A stretch of 64,000 bases of DNA from Viola odorata (Eukaryota; Streptophyta; Magnoliopsida; Malpighiales; Violaceae), in the NCBI GenBank assembly GCA_963691705.1, contig OY829539.1, forward strand, positions 25,094,407 to 25,158,406, read 5' to 3'. Within the stretch, counting starts at the first letter, position 1. Each line of letters opens with the position of its first letter. The position numbers and the translations under genes were made by a program. Shown here one piece after another: positions 1-11,849 of this stretch. The notes under the pieces were generated by a model that saw nothing but the letters and a program-made list of their open reading frames with translations, had not been told where the DNA came from and ran no database searches.

Positions 1-400
1 ATTTTAAATTTTTCTAATTTTAAAAATATTTATTAGATTGTTTAAAATATTTTTCCTATTTTATTAAATTTTCCTATTTTTCTTATATTTAAAAAAAAAA
101 TCCTATTTTATTAGATTTTTATTAATTTCCTATATTTATTAAAAATATTTTTCCTATTTTTACTATATTTTTAATATTTTTTCTATTTTATTATATTTTT
201 AATAATTTCCTATATGTTTTTAAAATATTGTTTCCTATTTTATTATATTTTTCTTAATTTTATATATTTCAAAAAAATATATTTTCTATTTTATTAATTT
301 TTTAATTTTTTATAAATTTTATTAGATTTTTTCTATATTGTTTAAACTATGTTTCCTATTTTTTATAGATTTTTCTTAATTCATATAATTAAAAAAAATA
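1..400. repeat. AT-rich imperfect tandem repeat
   Basis: Almost pure A/T sequence in which the phrase 'ttttcctattttatta' and variants recur every few dozen bases. It looks like a decayed AT-rich satellite or matrix-attachment-like sequence. No coding potential is visible. Confidence 0.6.
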
Positions 401-1049
401 TTTTCTGACGTGTGGGATCCCATTGTGAGAAAAACATTATTAAAACAGTAAAATCTAATGCAGTTTGACTCCGTGAACTTTTTTTTTACAGTTTAGACTA
501 TTAAACTAACGGATAAAACGTTTGAGATCGATAAAAGTATTAAAAAATGTGTGGGACTTATTAAAATAAAATGGCAAATATTTGGGACCTTGGAGTGTAT
601 TAACCCTTCGAAATGAGTCTCTCCTAGTACTTTATCACCAATGTGTAACGGAGTAAAAGTTGAGTGTCAAGTTATTAAGAATTAAAAATTATGGGTAAAT
701 TTTACACTGGAAAAAGATCTGGATATCAAATAGATTTTTTCTCAAATAATTGTTTAAAAAGAAAAATGAAAAGGAAAAAAAACGTGGCTGATTCTCAAAA
801 TAAATTATAAGAGATATGAAAGTTATCATATCATGAGAATTTGATAAGAGAATTTGAGAAGATACGAGAACATAGTAACATAATTTTTTTTAACTATTTT
901 GGTGTGAAAATAAACTAATTGGGTGTGAAAATAAAAGCTTCCTATTATATATTTATTTATACACATGTTATATACACGTTGAGGGTCGAAAATTTTGAGG
1001 CTCAGGCTCGGGCCCTTAATGGTAACTGACCAACTGATAGAGCGTTAAA
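401..1049. other. Non-coding stretch, nothing recognised
   Basis: AT-rich sequence without a convincing reading frame, RNA gene or terminal-repeat structure. It separates the AT-rich tract from the LTR-like stretch to the right. Confidence 0.4.
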
Positions 1050-2440
1050 ATGTCATCTTTTCATCATCCATTTACTTATGTTTTGGGATGATAATACTGC
1101 TAAATGATGGTTTTTCCCCCTTTTTTCGCAGATATGTTGCTGAGAAGCAGAATTATTCAAAAGGAGTAGAAAAGACCTATATCAGAGTTGTTTTGCTAAT
1201 CAAAGAACAAGATGATCCCAGGCCTGGGATAAGCCAAGAAACTAGAAGCGTTGACCCGAGTCAACTGACTTAATGAGCTAGCTGGGCCGCGAGATTTATA
1301 AGTGGGCCGTGAGCGAAAACACCTTGAAAGCTGCAGTCTTCCAGGAGGAGAGAAGTTCAACTGTGAATAGAACTCCCTAATCGATTAGTATGATCGATTC
1401 TCTTTTTGTATTTAAACAAACTATCCCGCAAGATTAGAGATCTATCTTCTCTTCGTCTTTTGAATTTTGAACCAGAGATAGGTTTTGTTATTTAAAGCTG
1501 CCACTGGGTAGAAGAGGGGTCTCTCTTCTCGCTTGGATTTTTTCTACCATTGTTGCAGCTTAAATCATTCTCTTATTTTCAATATAATTCGGATTCAGTT
1601 TATGTTCGTCTCTTTATTATTATTATTGTTATGTCTATTATAGGCTAAATGCCTTCTTCTTAGTAAGGATTCAAAGCCATGATTCCTAGGTTGTGAGATC
1701 AAATCACTCTTCACACACTCTATACTTGTATTCTTATCCTTCTTGTTTGCATGACAATTTTCCCCTGTTCTTAGTAAAGTCTGATCAGCTTCACATAAGG
1801 TTTGGACGATTACAGTCTTTTCTAGCGGCTTTGGAGTCTACATTGCCAAGAGAAATACGAAGGCAACTAGCTGGTGATAGCTAGAAGAAGGATCAGATCT
1901 GGTTTATAGGATAGACACGATTCTCTATCCTAGGCCGGGGATTAGGTCTTTCCCTGCGTCTATCAATTGCCCTGATTAAATCCTATAGAGTGTCTCTTAG
2001 GATTGTTAGGATAATTAGGGACTTCCAATAGAGTGTCTCTTTGGAAGTCTTGTGTAGGAGGAAAGTAGGAGATCTAGGTGACCAATACCTGGTCTCTATA
2101 GCCTTCCTATAAGTCTAGTGTTTAATATTCTTACATCTATGATCAATCTATTCGAATCATGAGCTATAAGAAGTCCTTACTGGGAAGCCCTTATCAACCG
2201 GTTAATATCATCCATTACGTTTTCTGTTTTGTTTATTTCTGTCAATCTAAATTGTTTGCAACCAACCAACAACTCATATTGGTATTTACCACCCTTTTAA
2301 ATTAATACAAAGAATTGATTTTAATCCACTGAATCTCTGAGGAACGATCCTTTTACCACATACTGCAATTAAATTATATACGTGCATGGTAAATTGTAAC
2401 TTGATTTATTTTGACGGTCTCGGCACCCATCACCAACCAT
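1050..2440 (+). mobile_element. Old LTR-like fragment (Athila-type layout)
   Basis: The sequence has the layout of a plant gypsy LTR: a promoter-like half, several T/C-rich leader pieces, then a block around 1620-1760 (tagtaaggattcaaagcc) and one around 2330-2360 (ctctgaggaacgatcc). Similar wording and order occur in the Athila-like LTR at 45.2 kb and 61.2 kb (ctctgtggacgaacctctt). No second copy, target duplication or primer binding site was found, so the edges are approximate. Two short ORFs inside it (1088-1273 and 1693-1884) match nothing I recognise. Confidence 0.4.
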
Positions 2441-2457
2441 GCTTAAAATTATTAATT

Positions 2458-2565
2458 TAAGACTCAGGCTGACGCAATGGACAACCTGTCCATTTAACAA
2501 TTCTAGTAGAGACTAGGATATAGATTCGAATCTCACTCTACCTATTAAAAAAGAAGAAGTAAAAG
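2458..2565 (+). repeat. Possible tRNA-derived SINE
   Basis: A short stretch with an A-box-like start (tgacgcaatgg), a B-box-like segment (gattcgaatctcac) and an A-rich tail, the order seen in tRNA-derived SINEs. No target duplication was identified. Weak call. Confidence 0.25.
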
Positions 2566-2739
2566 TAGTTAAATAGTGCTAAGTTATTAATCCAGTTTTT
2601 TTGGGCAAACAACCGAGTGACAAAAGTCTTATTAGCTAATTCAAAGGGAGACTACATTAGCTAATTTCAGACTAATTTCTTACCAACTAAATTCAAATAC
2701 GTGAAATAAAAGTAATCAAAGGTAAAAAATATAGTAGAG

Positions 2740-2985
2740 CGCAATTGAGAGCTTAATGACTTAAAACCTCCTGTAATTTAATATTTTGTTTAATTATCTC
2801 CTTATTAATTGTTTGTTTAATAACCGTCGGTATTCAATTTTTTTTATTTAATTACCTCATGTTGTTATGGAATATTCATTTATTATATTTTACATTAAAA
2901 AAATTGTCACGTTAGTACAATTTGTCACATCAGTACAATTGTGCCACGTCACCACCCGTTTTCTACTACCTCTAGCTTTGAGCCC
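2740..2985. repeat. Copy 1 of a dispersed inverted repeat
   Basis: This stretch resembles the reverse complement of 27765-27905 over well over 100 bases: the same order of 'ttttgtttaatta', 'aattgtttgtttaataa', 'taactacctc'-like and 'gtcacgtcag'-like blocks. The two copies lie outside the two ends of the MULE at 14884-27472, in inverted orientation. They may be ends of a larger old element or two copies of a MITE family. Similarity was judged by eye. Confidence 0.45.
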
Positions 2986-3204
2986 TACCCCTCCGTCTCC
3001 CCTATCTTGACCTTTTGTTTTTTTGTTTTAAACAGATTTATACTATTCATAATTGGGTATTCATCTTTAATGCTACGATTCTAATTATTACATGAAAAGT
3101 GACTTCAATTGCTCCGCTGATGCAAAAGACCAGTTTGCAGATAGCTTTTTAATTGGCTTTAATCATTATTCCAACTATTTTCGCGGGGTGTGGCGGTAGA
3201 GGAG

Positions 3205-5662
3205 TGTTGCACCCCCTTTTTCGTTCAAAACGAGTAAAGGATCGGGACGGGCCACAATGCGAGACAAGCGTTGGACTTGTCTTCACATCATGTAAAATGA
3301 AGTCGCCACCCTAATTTTCTAAGGTTTAGGGAACCTAATCGTCATGGCGTAAAAATAAATAAAACTAAGGCACAATGGTCTAAACCAAAGAACAACGGTT
3401 CGAGGTCGTATTTATGGACTTGGGAATGTGTTAGGCACCTAAGTCACATCCTAAAAAGGTTACCGGTATGCGAGGTGTTTTGAGAAAATAATTTTAAACA
3501 TGTAATTTGGGCCCTTGAAAGGTGACGTTACATCTTAGCATTTGGGACATTGTTATTTCCGTTTGGGGTCGAGGGATGGGGTTACCATTTTTTCTCGATG
3601 CTAGAGTGGACGCTCCCCCCTTATCATTGGGCCATGCATGACTTAATTACTACGTGATCTATCATGGCAAAAACTAACAAGATACCGATTAATGTATGCA
3701 TATATGGTTGGTATGGCCCTTGGAGCCATCATGCGTAGCATTTAACAAGAAAACAATTGATTTCATGGCATAGAAACGCAAGTGATTTAAACAAGTTGTA
3801 CATGTGATTGATTTTATTTGTTTAGCAATTCTATATGTCATGCACACGAGTGGATGGGTTCTAGCGCATTGTAAGTGGTCATGCATACGATATGATCGAG
3901 GTTTTTAACATTTCTAATAAACATCCATTCAAAGCATGAAATAAATAAATAAAAGAGTTTAAGATAAACTTACCCGATTTGACGAACCCCGATCGATCCA
4001 TCCCTTCAAAACCGATATTAACGGCAATTGATAAAAACATAGGTATAAACAAACATACATTATTTTTAACTAATTATCTAATTAATTATTAGAAACCACA
4101 ATTTATAATATATACTTAAATAGTTATTACAAACCACAATTTAAAACAATTACTCAAATAATTAGTACAAACCACAATTAAAATGATTACTTAAATAATT
4201 ATTACAAACGATCCATTGACGAAAATAAATCGACGAGCCTCAATGACTGGGCCCCACAGCTGGACCCTCTGCTGGGCCCAAGGCAGACCAGCCCAGCCCT
4301 CCTGGTGGGCCAAGCTGGCCTCTCTTTTCTTTTCCCGCTGGGCTTGCGCAAGGGGCAACCCACTTCTTCTTTCCTCACGCTGGGCTGGCCAGCAACCATT
4401 CCTTCTCATTCGCTTGGGCCAAGCAAGCAAGCCCTTTCCTTTTTTCTTTGTTTGGGCTTGGCATAAGCCAAGCCCATGACCTTTCATTTAAATTAAAACC
4501 AATCCAAGCCCGTCATCTTCCCAAGATTTAAAACAGCCCAGCCCAAGGCTTTTCCCTCCTTCCTCACTGTTCATCGTCTTCTTCATCCAACCGAGTGGCC
4601 AACCAGACCAGCCCGTCACCTTCTCCAGCAGACTAGCAGCGCACTTCGTCCAGCCGACCAGCAACCGATCAGCAGCAAGGCAGCGACGACAAGGGAGAGC
4701 AGCGCAGCAGGCAAGGCAGCAGCAGCGAGGCATCGCAGCAACTCCGGCTAACAGCAGCGACAACGGAAATTAATTAAGTCAAAACAACAAGTAAAATGAT
4801 TAAAGACAGAAAGCAAATTAATTAATTGAAACCAAGGCAATTAATTAATTAAAAGGCAAGCAAAATAAATTGAAAGCAGAGAGCATGAAATAAAAAGGGG
4901 GACTAGAGCATGAAATTGCCCCCCCCCTTTTCTTGTTGCTTGAGCTCGGTATTTATAGGCAAGTTAGAGGCGGTTTGGAGAAGGCGGTGCTACAGTAGGA
5001 CGAGGGCAGCTGGCGGAAGGAGAGCCAAGTCTTGATCATGTGGCTGAGTGGTGAGTAAGTTTTGAAAATAATATCAAGGGAAATGATGATGATTCAAGTC
5101 GGCAAGGGCAGCTGGAGGAAAGGTGAATGACATGCATTTAATTGTGCATTAATGCATTAATTCCCACACGAACGGGATATTTTGACTCGAACTGTGGTGT
5201 CAGAAAATTCCCTTAATGCAAAAATCGAGGGGAACAAGAGGTGTGGAAAAATAAGACACGATAACTAGTATACAGTGAATAAATAAAAAGTTTGATTTAA
5301 CGCATTTATTTTCTCGTTTTAAAAATGTCAAACTTTTGGACGCAAAATAAATGTCTTTACGACAAAAATTGAACGAAACCAAGCTCGATGGCGTGAAAGA
5401 GAAAAATCATACGTAATTATTAATTAAAGAAATTACGCGTCCGACCCACGGTCCTGGGAAACTTACTCGGGACCGATAGAAGTTCGCGTAAAGACAGTCG
5501 AAAATACGAAAAACTTAAAAAGACACGAAATGACACGGAATTTTAAACAAACTAGCCTAATACCAAGAATCGTAAGAAATTTGACCTAGACGAGCTATTA
5601 AATGCGGTAAATGCTAAATATGCAAAATTGTGACGAGAGAAATCCAAAATCGGGTAGCAACA
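3205..5662 (-). repeat. 3' LTR of the Tat/Ogre-like element
   Basis: Direct repeat of 11850-14273. On the minus strand it begins TGTTGCTACCCGATTTTGG and ends GGGGGTGCAACA, so its ends form the short inverted repeat TGTTGC/GCAACA. It has 67 bases (3205-3271) missing from the other copy, and lacks an insertion of about 45 bases that the other copy carries near 13332. A TATA-like box lies at 4948-4959 on the minus strand. Confidence 0.9.
4948..4959 (-). promoter_or_regulatory. TATA-like box in LTR
   Basis: Minus-strand CCTATAAATACC within the LTR. The same box occurs in the other LTR (13560-13571) and in the related solo LTR (17891-17900). Position and orientation fit a pol II promoter in U3, and support the minus-strand orientation. 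Confidence 0.55.
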
Positions 5663-5677
5663 GTTGCCCCCTCTTTA
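5663..5677 (-). promoter_or_regulatory. Polypurine tract
   Basis: Minus-strand TAAAGAGGGGGCAAC directly abuts the start of the 3' LTR (TGTTGCTACCC). That is where a retrotransposon primes plus-strand DNA synthesis. Confidence 0.7.
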
Positions 5678-5810
5678 CTGTCTTATCAAAAATACAGTGT
5701 AACTGAGATTTTTGATTAGCAGTAAAGACGGTTGCCCTAAGTATTTATCCTGGTTTTGGAAATGTTGAAGACTTACCTGGGAGTGGGGTGAGTTTTAAAT
5801 TCTTGTTTAG

Positions 5811-6030
5811 GTGAGGCTATCACATTGCCAGATGATGGTATGGAAAAAGGGACTGCATGTCCGTGCGAGGCTATCGCTCTCCGAACATTGACGCGGAAAA
5901 TGTGAATGAAGGTCCGTGCGAGGCTATCGCTCTCCGGACGCTGGTGCTGAAAATATAACTACACGACCGTGCGAGGCTATCGCTCTCCGGACGCTGGTGC
6001 TGAAAATATAACTACACGACCGTGCTGAAA
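5811..6030. repeat. Tandem array A (about 53 bp unit)
   Basis: About three to four units containing 'gtgcgaggctatcgctctcc'. The core can fold as a stem-loop: TCCG pairs with CGGA and GAG with CTC around GCTATCG. The last unit is fused to the start of array B. Confidence 0.8.
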
Positions 6031-6415
6031 ATATAGTCGCTTAAGGAGGAGTTATATAGATGTGCAGAAAAGTAGTCGCTCAAGGAGGAGTATTTAGATA
6101 TAATATGCGGAAAAGTAGTCGCTCAAGGAGGAGTATTTAGATATAATATGCAGGAAAGTATTCGCTCAAGGAGGAGTAATTTAGATATCATATGCGGAAA
6201 AGTAGTCGCTCAAGGAGGAGTATTTAGATATAGTGTGCAGGAAAGTAGTCGCTCAAGGAGGAGTATTTTAGATAGATAGGAATTTAAGACAGGAAAGTAG
6301 TCGCTCAATGAGGAGTATTTTTAGATATAGTATGCAGGAAAGTAGTCTCTCAAGGAGGAGTATTTTAGATATACAGGAATTTAAGACAGGAAAGTAGTCG
6401 CTCAAGGAGGAGTAA
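6031..6415. repeat. Tandem array B (about 43-50 bp unit)
   Basis: Nine copies of a unit built on 'gtcgctcaaggaggagtatt', separated by A/T-rich spacers of variable length (tagatataatatgcagg). Not coding. Confidence 0.85.
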
Positions 6416-6589
6416 TAATTATGCAGAAATGTAGAATTATATAAATGAGAGTTGTAACGTACCTTTCCTCAGATATTGACGGTAACATACCTTTATTTTG
6501 ATGTTTGATTTCTGATAACGTACCTTCGTTTTGATGTTGATTTGATCGCGGGGGTGGTATGAATCGCTTAAACTAATTTAAAAGACATG

Positions 6590-6990
6590 GCGTGGGGACG
6601 AACCGCTTACGCAAATTTTAAAGACAAGGCGTGGGGACGAACCGCTTACGAAAATTTTAAAAGACAAGGCGTGGGGACGAACTGCTTACGTAAATTTAAA
6701 AGACAATGCGTTGGGACGAACTGCTTACGCTACGTGGGGATGAACCGCTTACGTAAATTTAAAAGACAATGCGTGGGGACGAACCGCTTACTCCACATGG
6801 GGACGAACCGCTTACGTAAATTTAAAAGACAATGCGTGGGGACAAACCGCATACGCTACGTGGGGACGAACCACTTACGTAAATTTAAAAGACAATGCGT
6901 GGGGACGAACCGCTTACGTAAATTTAAAAGACAATGCGTGGGGACGAACCGCTTACGTAAATTTAAAAGACATGACGTGTGTGGGGACAT
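6590..6990. repeat. Tandem array C (about 39 bp unit)
   Basis: Eleven to twelve copies of a unit reading 'gtggggacgaaccgcttacg' plus 'taaatttaaaagacaatgc', with some shortened units. It creates a 156-codon open frame (6587-7057) that only reflects the repeat period. Confidence 0.88.
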
Positions 6991-7066
6991 GAGCAATCAC
7001 AACACTAAATATAGGATGAAAAGGGGAAGTAAGTTTTACCTCGATCTTACCGTATGAACTAAAATG

Positions 7067-7487
7067 GAGAGTGGTTGGAAGCCACCGCATTTGTGAGTGG
7101 TTGGAAGCCACCGCGTTGGTGAGTGGTTGGAAGCCACCGCGTTGGTGAGTGGTTGGAAGCCACCGCGTTTGGTGAGTGGTTGGAAGCCACCGCGTTTGGT
7201 GAGTGGTTGGAAGCCACCGCGTTGGTGAGTGGTTGGAAGCCACCGCGTTTGGTGAGTGGTTGGAAGCCACCGCGTTGGTGAGTGGTTGGAAGCCACCGCG
7301 TTGGTGAGTGGTTGAAAGCCACCGCATTGGTGAGTGGTTGGAAGCCACCGCATTGGTGAGTGGTTGGAAGCCACCGCATTGGTGAGTGGTTGGAAGCCAC
7401 CGCATTTGTGAGTGGTTGGAAGCCACCGCCTTGGTAAGTGGTTGAAAGCCACCGTGTTGGTGAGTGGTTGGAAGCCACCGCATTTGG
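7067..7487. repeat. Tandem array D (26-27 bp unit)
   Basis: Sixteen copies of 'gagtggttggaagccaccgc' plus 5-7 variable bases (gttggt, gtttggt, catttgt). GTGGTT pairs with AGCCAC (one G-T pair) around GGA, so every unit is a potential hairpin. Long open frames on both strands here are repeat artefacts. There are no spacers, so it is not CRISPR-like. Confidence 0.93.
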
Positions 7488-7495
7488 TAAACTAG

Positions 7496-7905
7496 TGAGT
7501 GGGGGTATTGCACCTCCGCGAACTTACCGTGTGAAAAATAAGGTGGTAAGTGGGGGTATTGCACCTCCGCGAACTTACCGTGTGAGAAATAAGGTGGTAA
7601 GTGGGGGTATTGCACCTCCACGAACTTACTGTGCGAAAAATAAAGTGTAAGTGGGCGTATTGCACCTCCGCGAACTTACTGTGCTAGAAATAAGGTGGTA
7701 AGTGGGGGTATTGCACCTCCGCAAACTTACTGTGTAAAGATAAAGTGGTAAGTGGGGGTATTGCACCTCCGCGAACTTACTGTGCGAAAAATAAAGTGGT
7801 AAGTGGGGGTATTGCACCTCTGCGAACTTACTGTGCGAAAAATAAAGTGGTAAGTGGGGGTATTGCACCTCCATGAACTTACTGTGCAAAAACTAAGGTG
7901 GTAGC
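7496..7905. repeat. Tandem array E (51 bp unit)
   Basis: Eight copies of a unit starting 'gtaagtgggggtattgcacc'. GTAAGT/ACTTAC and the inner GGGGGT/ACCTCC pair to form a long hairpin with a small loop. It directly follows array D. Confidence 0.93.
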
Positions 7906-8040
7906 GTACCTTTACCTGGATATTGACGGCTCAAGTTGGATACCTCGTGATTTTGCGAATTGTTGCTCCGTTTTTTCATAACTTGATTGGATTTGTTGAC
8001 GAAATTTCAAGACAAAGGGCATTATAACGATTTTCTCATC

Positions 8041-8647
8041 GAAGACCCATGGTTGAGGAGTGGTAACGTTCTCCATTCATTTGTTGATTGGATTTTAATG
8101 AAAATCCAAGGTGAGGGCTTTACAACGATTCCTTCATTGAAGACCGGTGGTTGAGGAGTGGTAACGTTCTCCATTCGTTTGTTGATTGGATTTTAATGAA
8201 AATTCAAGGTGAGGGCTTTACAACGATTCCTTCATCGAAGACCCATGGTTGAGGAGTGGTAACGTTCTCCATTAGTTTGTTGATTGGGTTTTAATAAAAA
8301 TCCAAGGTGAGGGTTTTATAACGATTCCTTCATCGAAGACCCATGGTCGAGGAGTGGTAACGTTCTCCATTCGTTTGTTGATTGGATTTTAATGAAAATC
8401 CAAGGTGAGGGCTTTACAATGATTCCTTCATCGAAGACCCGTGGTTGAGGAGTGGTAACGTTCTCCATTCGTTTGTTGATTGGATTTTAATGAAAATCCA
8501 AGGTGAGGGCTTTACAACGATTCCTTCATCGAAGACCCATGGTTGAGGAGTGGTAACGTTCTCCATTCGTTTGTTGATTGGATTTTAATGAAAATCCAAG
8601 GTGAGGGCTTTACAATGATTCCTTCATCGAAGACCCATGGTTGAGGA
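8041..8647. repeat. Tandem array F (98 bp unit)
   Basis: Six full copies and one truncated copy of a 98-bp unit that starts 'gaagacccatggttgaggag'. GGAG and CTCC flank 'tggtaacgtt' in each unit. Copies differ by a few substitutions only, so amplification is fairly recent. Confidence 0.92.
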
Positions 8648-8649
8648 CA

Positions 8650-10400
8650 TGATTCCAATGAAGCATATCTGTGTCCTGCAAATTGGAAGGAAGCAAACAC
8701 GAAGAAGCAACAGACAGAAAAAGGAGAGAGCAATTGACCTATGTGAGAAATATCAAATATTCCTACATTTAACCCATGACTTGCCCCCAAGTTTTTTTGT
8801 TTGGAATGAAAATGATTTCTTTGTTTAAGAAAATAAATTCAAGCATTTTCTTTGAAAAATGTTCGTTCAGTTTTCGTTATATAAACATGATTGATACAAG
8901 TCTAGATAACGTCTGCGTCTTGTTCAGGAAATAACGACCTCAAGAACAAGACTTTCCCGTGACATGTAAACGTAAGCAACCCTTACCGGATATTAGTGTT
9001 TGCGCTCACACTCAGAAAATAGGGCTATGTGTTTACACTTCTAAAAATGCAATAACCATAGCACAAAAATTAAATTTGCAATGTCGATCCGAGTGAATAG
9101 ACTTCCAATGAAGATGCACATGCATGGGCCTGCTAATAATCAATCGGACTTTGCGAGGGAGGAAAAAAGAGGATCTTGTAGAAGAAAAGGAAAAGTGTTG
9201 TGTGTTTTTGTTGCGAAAAGATTTTAATGAGTTTGTGCTCGACGACTGATTGTGATGAGGACAATTTGTGGTGAACGACGCTCGACGATTTGATCGTGGT
9301 GAGAGCAAAGTGCACAAATCCTTGAATCTTTGCTAGAGATGTTTCTTCTTGATTGTTTTGAGGGCACCGTGCCCAAGTTCTTCAATATTCGCAGGAAATT
9401 ATTTTTTTCTTTTGAGATCAATTTGATGTTTGACTTTTGACAATTTTTTGGTATGTGCTTGCTTCTTCTGTTGTTTTGTGTTCCTTGAATACTCTTTTTT
9501 TATTTTGATTCTTTTGATTTTTTTTTCTCTTTTGTTCTTTTTTTTCCTTTTCCTTTTCTATTTTTTCCCTCTTTTTTTTGGTTCCCCTTTTTTATTTATT
9601 TTTTGTTTTGTTTTTTTTGAAGCAAAGCAAGTACAATCTCTTGTTTGGTCTATCATCCTCTCTGTCTTTGGCAGCAGCCTCCATGTCTTGTTTTATTTGA
9701 CCTTCTTTTGACGTTGATTTGTCAGTGGTCCTCTAAGGGATCCCTTGTCATCCCCTTGCTTGACGGGTAACTCCAATTTGGCGGTCCCAGTCGAGCATTA
9801 ACTCACTTGGTTAAAAGACTTTTGGGTGTTTGATAGAGTTGTACATGGTGTACAAAATATGTGTTTTGGGGGTAAAAAGGTTTAAAAAATGAAAATGTGG
9901 AAGAAGAGCAAAGCAAAGTCCCCTGTCATCTTACCACTATCCCATGTCTGATAGTTCATGTACCCTGGATATTATGCAAATCTAACTAGCACCTAGTTTA
10001 GCATTTACACTCATGAAAGAAACATGGCGTGAAGGCCCAAAATACTCACAGGGATATGTTTTGTGACTGCTTACATCTAAACATGTCATGGATATAAGAG
10101 TTAACAGACAAAATCTCATATGTTCATACAATTTCCAATGAACGCAAAATGATGAATGCTTTGACTTAAAATGTTCAGAAAACGTGGGATGTTTTTGTTT
10201 TCCTTCTTTTTAGCCCAAGTAGTACATGTACTAAGAATTTTTTTTTTGAGAAACCTTTGCGTTGTACGCGCATATTTGTAACAATGCCAATCGTAGAAAT
10301 TTCTATAATTACGAACAATGTAAATTGTGGAAATGTAAATTGCGAAAACATAATTTACAGAAACGTAAATTGCGGAAACGTAAATTGCAAAAATGTAAAA
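8650..10400. other. Non-coding interior of the Tat/Ogre-like element
   Basis: No gag or pol motifs on either strand. It contains a T-rich tract at about 9480-9612 (purine-rich in the element's own orientation) and several low-complexity frames, including a Phe-rich one at 9430-9711 that is not a credible gene. Confidence 0.6.
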
Positions 10401-11045
10401 GGATAACTTCCCTGAAAAATGAGCTTGGACATTTTTTGACACCTTCTTTTGGTCGTCACTTCACCTGCTTGCCTCTAAGTTCACAAGTCTTGTTGTACCT
10501 GAAATGCAAAATTGCAGAAATGTAAATTGCAAAAACATAGATTGCGGAAGGGGAATTTGTAAATGTAAAGGGCAACTTCCCCGAAAAATGAGCTTTGACA
10601 TTTTTCAACGCCTTCCTTCGGTCGTCACTTCATTCGCTTGCCCCTAAGTTTACAAGTCTCATTGCACCTGAAATGTAAAATTGCGAAAATAAAAATTGTG
10701 AAAACATAAATCACAGAAGCGTAAATTGCGAAAGGGGAAATTGTAAACACAAAATAACAACTCCCTTGAAAAATGAGCTTTGACATTTTTCAACGCCTTC
10801 TTTCGGTCGTCACTTCATTCGCTTACCCCCAAGTTTACAAGTCTCGTTGCACCTGAAATGTAAAATTACGAAAATGAAAATTGTGAAAACATAAATCACA
10901 GAAGCATAAGTTGCGAAAGGGGAAATTGTAAGCACAAAGGATAACTCCCTTGAAAAATGAGCTTTGACATTTTTCAACGCCTTCCTTTGGTCGTTACTTC
11001 ATTCACTTGCCCCTGAGTTTACAAGCCTCATTGCACCTGAATTGA
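10262..11045. repeat. Tandem array G/H (15 bp and about 180 bp units)
   Basis: A short 15-bp array (aaacgtaaattgcgg and variants, 10300-10400) leads into about four copies of a unit of roughly 175-185 bp. Each long unit begins near 'gaaaaatgagctttgacatt' (10410, 10580, 10760, 10945) and ends 'acaagtctcattgcacctga', then carries its own run of 'gaaatgtaaaattgc' short repeats. Confidence 0.85.
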
Positions 11046-11049
11046 AGAG

Positions 11050-11830
11050 ACAATTAAATAGTAAATTCATAGGGAAAGAGTATCCCAAGATGTTGAATTT
11101 TAAAATTAATGAAAAATAGAAATATCAAAAAGAACACGTGGGCTGCCTCCCACGAAGCGCCCTTGTTTAAATTCGGAGGCTCGACTATGTGTACGGCTTC
11201 CCTTCATACCTCCATCCTGTAAGTAGGAAAGAAAAGAAACTAATCAGTAGTGTCTGAATAAATTGAAAATTAAAATTTTTGACGAAAGTGGGGGTGTGAA
11301 CCGCCACACAAAATTTGACGAAAAATGGGTTTTTTTACCAGAAGAAAAGAAAATTGTTGTGTTAGCGAAAAAATACAATGTGAGGAAAATACAAGTATAA
11401 AGTAAAAATCGTAACACATAAACATGGCATTGGTAAAATAAATGTACGAACATGATGCATATGCTGGTGTGACTCCAACTATTTCTAATTGGCTTGAAGG
11501 TTCTCGGATGATACCCTAAAAGGGGGCCCTCATTAAATGGATATGAGAGCATTGACTGAATCATGACAAGGATTCTGGGTGCTCAATCTATTTAGGGGTT
11601 CGAATCCGAGTTAGGGTTCATGAAAGCATATTGGGACACAGGTCCGCAGGGCTTCACTAATACCTTCCTAATCCTATTGGGTATTATGGCCGGTGATAAG
11701 CATTATGCATGAGATGCATATGAACAATTTATTAAAGCCAATAACATATAACAATCACGAAAACAATTTATTTAAAGCAAGCAAATAATAAAAAAAGCAA
11801 ACACCATAAAATCGGCTTCGACCCTACTAG
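11050..11830 (-). other. Leader region of the Tat/Ogre-like element
   Basis: In the element's minus-strand orientation this lies just downstream of the primer binding site, where a gag gene would begin. No gag frame is visible. A conserved-looking phrase 'gctgcctcccacgaagcgcc' occurs near 11131. Small ORFs here have no recognisable product. Confidence 0.5.
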
Positions 11831-11848
11831 TCCCCAGTGAAGTCGCCA
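11831..11848 (-). promoter_or_regulatory. Primer binding site (tRNA-Arg type)
   Basis: Minus-strand TGGCGACTTCACTGGGGA lies two bases inside the right-hand LTR. The sequence is of the kind I associate with tRNA-Arg priming in Ogre-like plant retrotransposons; the tRNA identity is from memory. It shows that the right-hand LTR is the 5' LTR. Confidence 0.75.
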
Positions 11849-11849
11849 G

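Noticed and set aside
6587..7057. 156-codon open frame with a repeating Gly-Thr-Asn/Arg-Lys pattern
   Set aside because: It is produced by the 39-bp tandem unit, which is a multiple of three; no start context or family match.
7067..7487. CRISPR-like regular repeats
   Set aside because: Units are directly adjacent with no unique spacers, and the genome is a plant's.
6953..7621. 222-codon minus-strand frame (and two overlapping ones) rich in 'WLPTTHQ'
   Set aside because: Three frames are open at once across the 26-bp array, so the openness is a property of the repeat, not of a gene.
9430..9711. 93-codon Phe/Leu-rich frame
   Set aside because: It comes from a T-rich tract; no domain, and it lies in a retrotransposon interior.
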